Assembly (NCBI GenBank): GCA_038231775.1
Contig: JBBRKS010000040.1
Span: 1-28,014 of the forward strand
DNA from: Stagnihabitans sp038231775
Lineage (GTDB): Bacteria > Pseudomonadota > Alphaproteobacteria > Rhodobacterales > Rhodobacteraceae
Direction of reading: 5' to 3'
Length of the DNA stretch: 28,014 bases
The translations under genes and the position numbers were made by a program. Position 1 is the first letter of the stretch, and every line of letters starts with the position of its first letter. Under the pieces are notes generated by a model. The model saw nothing but the letters and a program-made list of their open reading frames with translations. It ran no database searches and was not told the origin of the DNA. Positions 1 to 8,145 of this stretch are shown here, piece after piece.

Positions 1-41
1 CATCAAGTCGGCCAGTCCGGCAGGGAGCAAAAAAATACAAA

Positions 42-78
42 GAAAAAGGGCCGTGCCTCGGCCCTTTTTCCTTTTTTT
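42..78 (+). terminator. Rho-independent terminator
   Basis: An 11-bp perfect stem (42-52 with 60-70, GAAAAAGGGCC / GGCCCTTTTTC) encloses a 7-nt loop and is followed by a T-rich run to 78. It probably ends a plus-strand transcript that enters from left of the window. The A-rich left side means it could also work on the minus strand. Confidence 0.85.
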
Positions 79-228
79 GCCAAGGGCTTGATGTGGTCGC
101 TGATCGCCCGCGATGCGCAAGGTTTTGCCATATTGCCGCGCCAGTTGATTTGTGACCTGACGGCCCTGCGCCGGCGTGCTAAGCCAAGGGCGCAACGACA
201 CAAGCACGCCCAGTTCAAGGACTTTCAT

Positions 229-894
229 ATGACCCGCACTTTCGCCCGCCTCGTTCTTGGACTTGGCCTGTCCGCTGCCCTGCTTGGCGGTGTGGCACCT
301 GTTTTTGCCCAGACCACCGGCACCACCGCCGCACCGGCTGATGCTGCGCCCGCCGATACCGCACCGGCGGCGGCCAATGACGTGTCGCTGGGCGTTCCGG
401 ACGGCATGCCCGATCAAGCCACGGCAGAGGTTGGCAAAATCTATCTGGCCACCAAATTCGACGCCTGGGAAGAGCGTTGCGTCAAGACCGCCGACAACAC
501 CGACCCCTGCCAGTTGTACCAACTGCTGAAGGATACGACCGGCAATCCGGTGTCCGAGATCAGCTTTTTCACCCTGCCCGATGGCGGCCCGGCGGTTTTG
601 GGGGCGACAATCCTTGCCCCGCTTGAAACGCTGCTGACCGCCAATCTGCGCGTCGCGGTCGATGCGGCGACGGCGAAGCTTTACCCGTTTTCGTACTGCA
701 CGGTGAATGGCTGCGTGTCCAAAGTCGGCTTCACGGCTGACGAATTGACGGCGATGAAAAAGGGCACCAACGCGGTGCTGACGATGGTTCCGGCCGCAGC
801 CCCCGACAAGACCGTGGTGGTGACGATGTCGCTGAAAGGCTTCTCGGCAGGCTATCAGGCCATCGCGGACGCGGCTGCCAAAGCCAAGAAGTGA
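229..894 (+). CDS. Secreted IalB-family (invasion-associated locus B) protein
   Basis: A 221-aa protein. Residues 1-27 form a clear Sec signal peptide (charged MTRTFAR, hydrophobic core, cleavage after VFA), followed by an Ala/Pro/Thr-rich low-complexity linker to about residue 50. The remainder resembles the IalB family, with paired cysteines in EERCVKTADNTDPC and in YCTVNGC that could form two disulfides in the periplasm. The frame stays open upstream to 88, but the ATG at 229 is chosen because the signal peptide starts there and the extra 47 residues look like translated leader. The stop directly abuts that of the convergent ketoacyl synthase gene (895). IalB was named from Bartonella; in free-living alphaproteobacteria the role is unknown and probably envelope-related. 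The family call is from the signal peptide, cysteine pattern and length. Confidence 0.8.
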   Translation: MTRTFARLVLGLGLSAALLGGVAPVFAQTTGTTAAPADAAPADTAPAAANDVSLGVPDGMPDQATAEVGKIYLATKFDAWEERCVKTADNTDPCQLYQLLKDTTGNPVSEISFFTLPDGGPAVLGATILAPLETLLTANLRVAVDAATAKLYPFSYCTVNGCVSKVGFTADELTAMKKGTNAVLTMVPAAAPDKTVVVTMSLKGFSAGYQAIADAAAKAKK

Positions 895-2073
895 TCAGCC
901 GCGCCTAAGGGCGAGAACCGCGTTCAGACCGCCAAACGCAAACGAATTGGACAGAACGGCCGCAACTGTGGCCGTTTTTGTTTGGGTGACAAGGTTGATC
1001 GCACAGTCCGGGTCCGCCGCAAGATAACCCGCTGTCGGCGCGATCACGCCCTGCTGCAAAGCCAGAAGGCAGGCAACAAGTTCCACCGCCCCTGCCCCGC
1101 CGATCAGATGGCCATGTAGCGACTTGGTTGAAGAAACCAGCACATCGTTTTGAAAAACCTGCGAAATAGCCGATGCCTCGCATTTGTCATTGGCATGGGT
1201 TCCCGTACCATGCGCGTTGATATAACCAACCTCATCCGCCGCCATCCCAGCATCCTGCAAGGCCAGACGCATTGCCCGCACCGCCCCGTTGACCGAAGGC
1301 TGCACCATGTCCTCGGCGTCAGCGGTCATCGAACATCCTGCAATTTCGGCCAGAACCGTGGCGCCACGTGCCAGCGCGTGATCGCGGTCCTCCAGCACGA
1401 AAACGGCGGCCCCCTCGCCCATCACCATCCCGTCGCGGCCTTTTGAGAAGGGTCGGCAGGCTGTTTGCGACAGAACCCGCAAACCCTCCCATGCCTTGAT
1501 GCCGCCAAAGCACAGCATCGCATCCGACCCGCCCGCCAGCATCACCGGCACGGCCCCGGCGCGGATCATGGCGAAGGCCTGCCCGATCGCGTGGTTAGAC
1601 GATGAACAGGCCGAGGCGACCGTATAGCTTGGCCCCTGCAACTCCAGATCGCGCGCGATCAACGACGCCCCGGCACTCGCCATCAGACGCGGCACGGTAA
1701 AGGGATGGACCCGGTTCTTGCCCATGGCATAAACGGCGCGGTAATTGTCATCGACGGTCTGCAGGCCACCGCCCGCGCTGCCAAGGATCACCCCGGCTTG
1801 CGGCATTTTGCCTAATCCCGCCTGCGCCATCGCCTGCCGCGCAGCGGTCACGGCAAACTGCGCAAACGGGTCCATCCAGACCAGATCGGTCTTTTCAAAT
1901 TCCCCTTGCCAGCCAGTGACTTGCGCGCCGATCTTCACATCAAGCCGTTCGATCCCGGCAAGGTTGATCGGACCGATGGCACTACGACCTGCAGCCAAAG
2001 CCGCATAGGTTTGGGCGACGTCATGGCCCAACGGGTTGACCGTACCCGCCCCGGTGATGACAACCCGCTTCAT
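895..2073 (-). CDS. Beta-ketoacyl-ACP synthase, FabF/KAS II-like
   Basis: A 392-aa condensing enzyme that would extend an acyl chain with malonyl-ACP. The thiolase-fold triad is visible: nucleophile C156 in VASACSSS, H288 in NAHGTGTHAND and H322 in STKSLHGHLIGG, with K317 just before it. The glycine-rich C-terminal end (SFAFGGLNAVL) is typical of the family. It looks catalytically intact, unlike chain-length-factor relatives that lose the cysteine. The start ATG overlaps the stop of the ACP gene by 4 nt (ATGA), so the two are probably translationally coupled. It is not beside the housekeeping fabD-fabG-acpP-fabF genes but follows an lpxD-type gene and a private ACP. This suggests a dedicated envelope acyl chain rather than bulk fatty-acid synthesis; the substrate is inference. 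Confidence 0.88.
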   Translation of the reverse strand: MKRVVITGAGTVNPLGHDVAQTYAALAAGRSAIGPINLAGIERLDVKIGAQVTGWQGEFEKTDLVWMDPFAQFAVTAARQAMAQAGLGKMPQAGVILGSAGGGLQTVDDNYRAVYAMGKNRVHPFTVPRLMASAGASLIARDLELQGPSYTVASACSSSNHAIGQAFAMIRAGAVPVMLAGGSDAMLCFGGIKAWEGLRVLSQTACRPFSKGRDGMVMGEGAAVFVLEDRDHALARGATVLAEIAGCSMTADAEDMVQPSVNGAVRAMRLALQDAGMAADEVGYINAHGTGTHANDKCEASAISQVFQNDVLVSSTKSLHGHLIGGAGAVELVACLLALQQGVIAPTAGYLAADPDCAINLVTQTKTATVAAVLSNSFAFGGLNAVLALRRG

Positions 2074-2327
2074 CCGCGCTGAGCGACCAGCCCCTCGACC
2101 GCCGCCACCACAGCCCCGATGGTCGAGATGTCCAGACCGCTGACCGCAGGGTCTTGCGCATTGAACGGAATAGCGATGTCAAACGCCTCTTCCAGCGCAA
2201 AGATCGACTCGACCAGCGCCAGACTGTCCAGACCCATATCCTCGGGGCGCGACTCCATCCGCAGATCGGCGGGGTCCATCAACGCTTGTGCTGCAAGAAT
2301 CTCAAGAATGCGGTCCCGCGTGGTCAT
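2070..2327 (-). CDS. Acyl carrier protein (phosphopantetheine-binding)
   Basis: An 85-aa acidic carrier protein. The phosphopantetheine attachment site is S35 in MGLDSLALVE, the usual DSL motif, and the following EEAFDIAIPF matches helix III of ACPs. Both ends overlap neighbours by 4 nt (ATGA): the lpxD-type stop upstream and the ketoacyl synthase start downstream, so this is the middle gene of a coupled trio. The sequence is divergent from the highly conserved housekeeping AcpP (which has DSLDTVELVM around the site), so it is more likely a specialised ACP, by analogy with the rhizobial AcpXL that sits beside its own KAS genes. That analogy concerns gene context; I cannot show orthology. Confidence 0.88.
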   Translation of the reverse strand: MTTRDRILEILAAQALMDPADLRMESRPEDMGLDSLALVESIFALEEAFDIAIPFNAQDPAVSGLDISTIGAVVAAVEGLVAQRG

Positions 2328-3415
2328 TCTTCCGCCTCAGGCGTGCCCAAACGCGCCTCAACCGCCGCCACGCGGGTTGCGAGTCGCGGCAAACGCCGCA
2401 TCGCTTTTTGCATTGCAATCTGGGTGTCCATCTTGACGGCGGGATAGCCCAGCACGACCCGGCCCGCAGGCACGTTGTTCATGATCTTGCTCGCCGCACC
2501 GGCAATCACGTCGTCGCCGACGAAAATGTTGTCAGCCACCCCCACTTGCCCGGCCAAAACCACGCGGTCTCCAATCCGGGCCGATCCTGCCAGCCCGACC
2601 ATGCCGCACAGCAGACAATCCTCGCCCACCTCGCAGTTGTGGCCAATATCGACAAGGTTGTCGATCTTGGTGCGGTTGCCGATGCGGGTTGACCGGATCG
2701 TCCCCCGGTCAATGCAGGAATTGGCGCCAACCTCGACGTCATCACCCAGCACCACAGCACCAAGCGAGTGAATGCGGTGCCACTGCTGTTTCTTGATTTC
2801 CCCACGAATTCCAAGTGTTGCGCGGATCTCTTCAATTCCCGAAATCTCTGGCGTTACGAACGAAAACCCGTCGCCGCCGATCACGCAGCCCGGTTGCAGA
2901 ATGACACGGTCGCCGATCTGAACCCGTGCGCCGATCCGCACCCCCTCAAGGATCAGCGCATCGGCCCCGATCACCGCCCCAGCGCCGATTGAGACGTGTG
3001 AAGCAATCCGCGCCCGGGGGCCGATCACCGCGCCCGCGCCAATTGCCACAAACGGGCCGATGGCGCAGCCTTCGCCGATCACCGCCCCCGTCTCTACCGT
3101 CGTCATCGGATGCAGGCCGGGGGCAATCTGCGGGCCGGTGTCCAGCGTCTGTGTCAGTGCCGACATGGCCAGCCGCCCGCGCGGTGCAAAAATTGCCGCC
3201 TCAAGCCCCAGCGCCTGCCAATCAGCCCCGGTCCACAGCAAGGCGGCGCGGGCCTGACCCAGCTTCAGCCCTTCGGCATATTTCGGATTGGTCGCCAGCG
3301 CGATATCAGTCGCCTTGGCAGAGGCGGGTTCAGCCGCACCCCTGATCAGCAGACCGCCATCGCCCTCGAACGGCGCACCGATAGCGGCTGCGATTTCAGC
3401 TATGGAATGCGCCAT
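2324..3415 (-). CDS. lpxD: LpxD-type UDP-3-O-acyl-glucosamine N-acyltransferase
   Basis: A 363-aa left-handed beta-helix acyltransferase. LpxD transfers a 3-hydroxyacyl chain from ACP to the 2-amino group of UDP-3-O-acyl-glucosamine in lipid A synthesis. Residues 1-100 are the LpxD N-terminal domain; from about 105 to 325 the protein is built of hexapeptide repeats (IGEGCAIGPFVAIGAGAVIG and so on), with GGDGFSF near 181 and the probable catalytic H259 in VDIGHNCEVGED. The insertion between GGDGF and the next repeats is longer than in the E. coli enzyme. The frame is open up to 3559, overlapping the upstream gene; the ATG at 3415 is chosen because MAHSIAEIAAAIGAPFEG is the usual LpxD start. 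It is not beside fabZ, lpxA or lpxB, so it may be a second copy. The 3' end overlaps the ACP gene by 4 nt. Confidence 0.88.
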   Translation of the reverse strand: MAHSIAEIAAAIGAPFEGDGGLLIRGAAEPASAKATDIALATNPKYAEGLKLGQARAALLWTGADWQALGLEAAIFAPRGRLAMSALTQTLDTGPQIAPGLHPMTTVETGAVIGEGCAIGPFVAIGAGAVIGPRARIASHVSIGAGAVIGADALILEGVRIGARVQIGDRVILQPGCVIGGDGFSFVTPEISGIEEIRATLGIRGEIKKQQWHRIHSLGAVVLGDDVEVGANSCIDRGTIRSTRIGNRTKIDNLVDIGHNCEVGEDCLLCGMVGLAGSARIGDRVVLAGQVGVADNIFVGDDVIAGAASKIMNNVPAGRVVLGYPAVKMDTQIAMQKAMRRLPRLATRVAAVEARLGTPEAEE

Positions 3416-3452
3416 CAAAGCCTCCGCCCGGGGCGAGCTGCCCGCCGCCTGA

Positions 3453-5054
3453 TTAGCTTTGAACGCCCGCCAGTTCCACCCCGGCCTCTTGCAGAGCGGC
3501 AAAAAGCTTGGCGTCGCGGCTATAGATGTCGCGGCGATACCCGATGCGGCCCTGATCATCCGGCCAGGCGGTGAAATAGACCAGATGCACCGGGATCGGC
3601 TGATCCAGGTTCAGCGTCGCCTCTCTGCCGCCGTGCAGGTAGCTGGCGAACAGGCCTTTGGGGTCATCGGACTGACGGCTTAACAGGAAATAAGCCAGAT
3701 CAAACGGCGAACCGACCCGGATGCAGCCATGGCTGAAGGCACGAACCTCTTTGGCAAACAAGGACTTGGTCGGCGTGTCGTGCAGGTAGATGTTGTAGGG
3801 GTTCGGGAACATGAACTTGACCTTGCCAAGCGCGTTGCCATCCTCGGGCGGCTGACGCAGGGCATAGGGGAAGTTGCTTGCCGTATAGGCCGCAAAATCG
3901 ACAGAGCCTCGGTCGACCACATGGCCCGACCGGTCCAGAAGTTGCAACTGGCCTTGCGCATTCGGGTTGCGCTGAAACTGCGGCAGGTATTCCTTGACCA
4001 CGATCGAACGCGGCACTGACCAGGTCGGGTTGACGACCAGAAACTCCATCGTGTCAGAAAATTCCGGGCTTTGCGTGTCATGGCCGATCTTGCCGATCAC
4101 CACGCGGGTTTCAAAGGTCACGGCACCGTCGTCCACCACTTTGGCGGTGAAATCAGGCTGGTTGACCCAGATGTGCCGCGCGCCAAGATCGGCGTTGCCC
4201 ATCCAGCGCACCCGCTCCATCGCGACAATCACCGCTTTCAGCCGATTTTCGGCGGGCTGGTTCAACGCCTCAACCGTGGCTTTGCCAGCGACACCGTCGG
4301 GCGTTATACCGTTGTTCAACTGAAAGCGCTGAACGGAGGCCTGAATTTCCGAGTCATAGCTTTCGGTGAATGACCGGTCGAGGTAGTTCAGCGCCACAAG
4401 CCGGTCGCGCAGCGCCACAACGGCCGCACCTTTCGCGTCTGACTTGACCTCATCCGCGTTGATCGTCGGGCCGAAACCACCGGCCACGATGACCGCCTCA
4501 AGGGTAAGTTTCTCAGCCATCAGGCGGCTGTAGTCGGGTGAGGCGGGGGCCAGACCGGCCAGATAGGTCGCATAGCCAGCGCCAGAAATCTGCGACAGAA
4601 TCAAGGCCGGGTCGGGGCGCACAATCTCGCGTTTGATGCCGTCATCCACCTTGATCGGTTCCAGCGCGCCAGACGACAGGTCGCGGGCGAAAGCGAGAAT
4701 GGCGGTGGTCATCGCCACCTCCAGCCGGCCAAGATCGCCTTCGGTCTGGGCATTGGTGAAGGCCGCACGCAAGGCTGCCGCGTCATAGCGCGGGGCGGGC
4801 AGGCCATGATCGGCAGCACTATCAAAGGCTTGCAAGACGGCAGCGCGCCTGTCGGCATCCGCCTCACCGGTCCACAGGGTCTGATAAGCGCGGTCGCGGT
4901 AAAAACCTGAAACCGCCGCATCGCCACCGGCAGCCGCCGCCAAGGCCTGCGTGAAGGCCGAGGGCAGGGTCGAGGCGCGCGCCATTCCGGCCCCCAAGGC
5001 CAGCGCCGATGTCAAAGCCGTCATCATGAAACGCCGGTTCACCGCAAAACTCAT
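3453..5054 (-). CDS. L,D-transpeptidase, LdtD/YcbB-like
   Basis: A 533-aa periplasmic enzyme expected to make 3-3 (meso-DAP to meso-DAP) crosslinks in peptidoglycan. Residues 1-27 are a signal peptide ending in ARA, with an NRRFMM start that only weakly resembles a Tat motif. An alpha-helical region (about 40-200) precedes a peptidoglycan-binding domain (about 205-265, including VQRFQLNNGITPDGVAG). The YkuD catalytic domain covers about 290-500, with H425 in YLHDTP and the nucleophile C444 in FSHGCIRVGSP. Length and domain order fit the large YcbB subgroup. A putative ribosome site (AAGGG) lies 10 nt before the ATG. The lpxD-type gene follows after 37 nt, so this is the likely first gene of a four-gene operon. 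A MepK-like gene is divergent, as ldtD and mepK are neighbours in E. coli. Confidence 0.92.
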   Translation of the reverse strand: MSFAVNRRFMMTALTSALALGAGMARASTLPSAFTQALAAAAGGDAAVSGFYRDRAYQTLWTGEADADRRAAVLQAFDSAADHGLPAPRYDAAALRAAFTNAQTEGDLGRLEVAMTTAILAFARDLSSGALEPIKVDDGIKREIVRPDPALILSQISGAGYATYLAGLAPASPDYSRLMAEKLTLEAVIVAGGFGPTINADEVKSDAKGAAVVALRDRLVALNYLDRSFTESYDSEIQASVQRFQLNNGITPDGVAGKATVEALNQPAENRLKAVIVAMERVRWMGNADLGARHIWVNQPDFTAKVVDDGAVTFETRVVIGKIGHDTQSPEFSDTMEFLVVNPTWSVPRSIVVKEYLPQFQRNPNAQGQLQLLDRSGHVVDRGSVDFAAYTASNFPYALRQPPEDGNALGKVKFMFPNPYNIYLHDTPTKSLFAKEVRAFSHGCIRVGSPFDLAYFLLSRQSDDPKGLFASYLHGGREATLNLDQPIPVHLVYFTAWPDDQGRIGYRRDIYSRDAKLFAALQEAGVELAGVQS

Positions 5055-5409
5055 AATCTATCAACCCTTCGTCTTGTCGCAAACTTGCGTTTGGTCCGGT
5101 TTTTGTGTCTATTTATCAGACCCTAACCGCAAACCAACGACGTTGCAAATCACGTGCAGCAGGTCTTCGCAGGGGAATTTTGCGGCTGTTACTATTTGAT
5201 CACTTTCGCCTTACGCAGGATTTAGGCGGTTTGTCGCCCTTGAATTCAGCGAAATTTTGCCTATGCGGCACCCCCTGACCGGCTGGGACTCAATTGCCTG
5301 TTGGGACGAAAGAAAACTTATGTCATTAAAACTCTGCGCTTTGGGGATGAAACGCAAAGAAAGCCGTCGGTAAGACGGTGCAGGCAAGACAAGTGGGACA
5401 GGCTTCAAA
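5055..5409. other. Divergent intergenic region between L,D-transpeptidase and MepK-like genes
   Basis: This 355-nt stretch has no convincing gene and is lower in GC than its surroundings. It must hold both divergent promoters. A possible plus-strand promoter is TTGCCT at 5294-5299 and TTATGT at 5318-5323 with an 18-nt spacer. The leader downstream of it contains a small hairpin (5364-5368 CCGTC with 5374-5378 GACGG) and, just before it, an imperfect TGCG(C)TTT / AAACGCA pairing. An 11-bp dyad CAACG-A-CGTTG lies at 5135-5145. No regulator can be named from these. Confidence 0.5.
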
Positions 5410-5979
5410 ATGATGAATACCGAAAACGCAGGGGTTTCGCGTCGCGCTTTGTTGCGGATATTCGCAGCAACCGCCGTGGTCGCAGCACCAACCTACGCCA
5501 AAGCCTTCGGGTTCCTTAAGGGGGCAGGTGATGTGCGGCGGGTCAACATGTACTCTGGCCGGTCGGGCGAAACCGTCAACGCGATTTACTGGGTTGACGG
5601 TGCCTATGTTCCGGAAGTTGTCAAGGAAATCAGCCACTTCATGCGCGATCTGCGGGCAGATTCGACGATTGCGATGAACCCGCACAATATGGACATCATT
5701 GCAGCCACCCATCACCTGTTGGATGTCAAAGAGCCCTACATGCTGTTGTCGGGCTACCGCACGCCGCAAACCAACGCGATGCTGCGGTCCGAATCGCACG
5801 GTGTGGCAAGACATTCGTTGCACATCAAAGGCATGGCTGCCGATCTTCGCCTGAAATCACGCAGCGTCGGGCAGATGGCCAAAGCGGCTGAGGCGTGTTC
5901 TGCGGGCGGTGTCGGGCATTACTACCACTCAAACTTCGTCCACATGGATTGCGGCCCGGTGCGCACCTGGGCTGGCTGA
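5410..5979 (+). CDS. MepK-like (DUF882 / YcbK family) murein endopeptidase
   Basis: A 189-aa exported zinc peptidase of the DUF882/peptidase M15 group. The N-terminus has a twin-arginine signal (SRRALLRIF, residues 10-18) followed by a hydrophobic stretch ending near AKA (32). The metal site reads H138 and D145 in SLHIKGMAADL and H178 in FVHMDCGP; SGYRTPQTN at 114-122 is the usual substrate loop. E. coli MepK has the same motifs and cleaves 3-3 crosslinks made by L,D-transpeptidases. The gene lies divergent from an L,D-transpeptidase, which supports that role. Two adjacent ATG codons (5410 and 5413) are possible starts and neither has a strong ribosome site. Substrate specificity is inferred from family and context. 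Confidence 0.88.
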   Translation: MMNTENAGVSRRALLRIFAATAVVAAPTYAKAFGFLKGAGDVRRVNMYSGRSGETVNAIYWVDGAYVPEVVKEISHFMRDLRADSTIAMNPHNMDIIAATHHLLDVKEPYMLLSGYRTPQTNAMLRSESHGVARHSLHIKGMAADLRLKSRSVGQMAKAAEACSAGGVGHYYHSNFVHMDCGPVRTWAG

Positions 5980-6012
5980 TCCAGAACAGCACAAAAAATG
6001 ATGCGGCACGCA

Positions 6013-6038
6013 AAAGGGCACCCAATCGGGTGCCCTTT
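6013..6038. terminator. Bidirectional hairpin terminator
   Basis: An 11-bp perfect stem AAAGGGCACCC (6013-6023) / GGGTGCCCTTT (6028-6038) with a 4-nt loop AATC lies between the convergent mepK-like gene and rlmE. It has A/T at both ends and so can serve both strands, although the T tail is short. Confidence 0.75.
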
Positions 6039-6065
6039 GTCATTGATAGGTCACGCGAGGATGCA

Positions 6066-6803
6066 TCAGTCCTGCGCTGCGTCGTCTTCCGAAGGTCTTG
6101 CCGCCCGGAACCCCTGCGCCACCACGAACTTTTCCGACGAATCAGCCCGGCTGGCGGGCGGCTTCACATTGGCAACCTTGCGGAACGCTTTTTTCAACTG
6201 GTTCTGCATCTGCAGCTCTGCCCCGCCGGCCAGAACCTTGGCGACAAAGGTGCCGTCCTCCTCCAGCACATCGAACGCAAACGCCAGCGCCGCCTCGACC
6301 AGTGCTATGATGCGCAAGTGATCGGTGCCCTTGTGACCCGAGGCTGATGCCGCCATGTCCGACAGCACCACATCCGCCTTGCCACCCAGCCAGCCCTTGA
6401 CGAGCGAGTCGGCGTCTTCAGACAGGAAATCAAGCTGATGCAGTTCGCATCCGGCAATCGGTTCAATCTCTTGCAGGTCAATACCCAACACCCGGCCCAC
6501 CGGTTTGCCAGCCTTTTCGCCCAACGCATTGACACGCGGCACCGCGATCTGACACCAGCCCCCCGGCGCGCAGCCAAGATCAACCACCCGCGCCCCCGGT
6601 TTCAGGAACCCGTATTTGTCGTCCAGCTCCATGATCTTATACGCGGCACGACCCCTGTAGCCTTCGCGCTTGGCCTTGGTCACGTACGGGTCGTTCAACT
6701 GGCGTTCCAGCCATAGGGTCGAGGACAGTTTCCTGCCCTTCGCCGTCTTGACCTTGATGCGCAGGTCGCGCCGTCCGCGCCCCGAGTCGTTCGTTTCAGT
6801 CAT
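6066..6803 (-). CDS. rlmE: 23S rRNA 2'-O-methyltransferase RlmE (FtsJ/RrmJ)
   Basis: A 245-aa SAM-dependent methyltransferase that methylates the 2'-OH of U2552 in the A-loop of 23S rRNA at a late stage of 50S assembly. The SAM-binding motif is VVDLGCAPGGW (73-83). The catalytic K-D-K-E set is visible as K56 (GRAAYK), D149 (LSDMAASASGHKG), K189 (FVAKVLAGG) and E224 (DSSEKFVVAQGF). Basic residues 1-25 extend beyond the E. coli protein, as in other alphaproteobacterial copies. It starts 12 nt after the stop of the Ppx/GppA gene, so the two form an operon, a pairing common in alphaproteobacteria. Confidence 0.95.
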   Translation of the reverse strand: MTETNDSGRGRRDLRIKVKTAKGRKLSSTLWLERQLNDPYVTKAKREGYRGRAAYKIMELDDKYGFLKPGARVVDLGCAPGGWCQIAVPRVNALGEKAGKPVGRVLGIDLQEIEPIAGCELHQLDFLSEDADSLVKGWLGGKADVVLSDMAASASGHKGTDHLRIIALVEAALAFAFDVLEEDGTFVAKVLAGGAELQMQNQLKKAFRKVANVKPPASRADSSEKFVVAQGFRAARPSEDDAAQD

Positions 6804-6815
6804 CGCAAAAGCCCA

Positions 6816-7952
6816 TCACTCAAAAGGTCCGTCGCCCAGAACGCCGTCCGCACTCATCTGCGCATACAGCAGCCCCTCACGCAGACCCCGGTCCGCGACC
6901 GAAAGCTGATCGGTTGGCCAGATGCGCATCAGGGCCTGCAGGATCGCCGCGCCGGACATGATCAGCGTATGCCGGTCCCGTCCGATGCGCGGGTCGGTCC
7001 TGCGTCCGTCGGGACCAAGCGCCAGATACTCGCGGATGACAAGGTCGATCTGGTCAGAACTCATCACCAGACCATCGACTTTCGCCCGATCATAGCGGCG
7101 CAGACCCAGAAATGACGCGGCAACCGTGGTGACCGTGCCCGAAGTGCCGATGATCTGGAAGCCCTTGCGCGGTTGGGCGGCGGCGGCTGGCGAAAAGTTG
7201 GCAAGGCTTTCTTCAAAGAACCACGACATCAGGGCAAAGCGCGCCGCATCATCCTCGACATCGATGAACTGGTCTTTCAGGGTGGCCACGCCAAGCGGAA
7301 CCGAGATCCAATCGACCACCCGCGCATCGTGAACGCCTTGGCGGTCAAAGCCAGACGACAGCCGCATGATCGACCGGGGCCGGTCTTCGGGGTCAACATC
7401 CGACAGGTCAATCCAGACCAGTTCGGTTGACCCGCCGCCGATATCGACGATCAGCAACTGTTCAGACCCCGACCGCACCAAGGGCGCGCAGGATATCACG
7501 GCCAGCCGCGCTTCTTCTTCAGCCGCGATGATTTCGATGGTCAGGCCGGTTTCGTGGCGCACCTGCCGGATGAACTCACGTGCATTGCGCGCCCGGCGGC
7601 AGGCTTCGGTTGCGACCAGCCGCATCCGTTTGACGCCGTGCTTTTCGATCTTTTTTTCACAGATGCGCAACGCCTGAATGGTGCGGTGCATCGAGGCGCG
7701 TGACAATTTTCCCGACGCCTCCAGCCCGGCACCAAGCTGGACAGTTTTGGAAAAACTGTCGATGACCAGAAACTGACTGCCTTTGGGTTGGGCAATCAGC
7801 ATCCGACACGAATTTGTTCCCAAATCGAGTGCAGCATAAAGCTGCCCTGATTCGGGCGCTAAGGGGCCAGACATTTCGAGTGTAAGGGCGCCCGGCGCGG
7901 GCTCTACCTCATGCTCTGCTGCGTCCGCCCCCCGGGGACGCTGGGGCGTCAT
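6816..7952 (-). CDS. Ppx/GppA-family exopolyphosphatase / pppGpp phosphatase
   Basis: A 378-aa ASKHA-fold phosphatase acting on polyphosphate or pppGpp. The phosphate-1 loop is ALDLGTNSCRMLIA (41-54) and the phosphate-2 loop is IVDIGGGSTEL (168-178); VATEACRRARN and IIAAEEEARL carry the usual acidic residues. It lacks the C-terminal HD-like domain of the roughly 500-aa E. coli Ppx and GppA, so it belongs to the shorter alphaproteobacterial type and the two functions cannot be separated by sequence. A GTG at 7979 also opens the frame, but the ATG at 7952 has a strong GGAGG about 7 nt upstream and is preferred. Residues 1-35 are low-complexity. It is upstream of and co-oriented with rlmE. Confidence 0.88.
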   Translation of the reverse strand: MTPQRPRGADAAEHEVEPAPGALTLEMSGPLAPESGQLYAALDLGTNSCRMLIAQPKGSQFLVIDSFSKTVQLGAGLEASGKLSRASMHRTIQALRICEKKIEKHGVKRMRLVATEACRRARNAREFIRQVRHETGLTIEIIAAEEEARLAVISCAPLVRSGSEQLLIVDIGGGSTELVWIDLSDVDPEDRPRSIMRLSSGFDRQGVHDARVVDWISVPLGVATLKDQFIDVEDDAARFALMSWFFEESLANFSPAAAAQPRKGFQIIGTSGTVTTVAASFLGLRRYDRAKVDGLVMSSDQIDLVIREYLALGPDGRRTDPRIGRDRHTLIMSGAAILQALMRIWPTDQLSVADRGLREGLLYAQMSADGVLGDGPFE

Positions 7953-8145
7953 CGCCGCCCTCCATCTGTGGTTAACCACATGCTAGACCCGATGCGGCCG
8001 CCGCTCAAGCCCGCATTGCAGCGCACTGTGCCGGGCACCGGCCCAAAGACCCGTCGCATCCACGCTGTCCCATGTCGAAATCCGCCATCGGCTGTCGCAA
8101 ATTGGCGCTAGACAGAGGCCATCAGGTCCAATGCGGAATCACACC

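Noticed and set aside
88..228. N-terminal extension of the IalB-like frame (47 residues)
   Set aside because: A standard signal peptide begins at ATG 229; the upstream part is arginine-rich, unlike a secreted protein, and follows directly on a terminator.
3416..3559. Upstream extension of the lpxD-type frame into the L,D-transpeptidase gene
   Set aside because: It overlaps well-conserved transpeptidase coding sequence, and the LpxD family start is at 3415.
5326..5823. 165-aa open frame antisense to the MepK-like gene
   Set aside because: It is a shadow of a gene with clear catalytic motifs; the composition (Cys/His/Arg-rich) is typical of antisense frames in GC-rich DNA.
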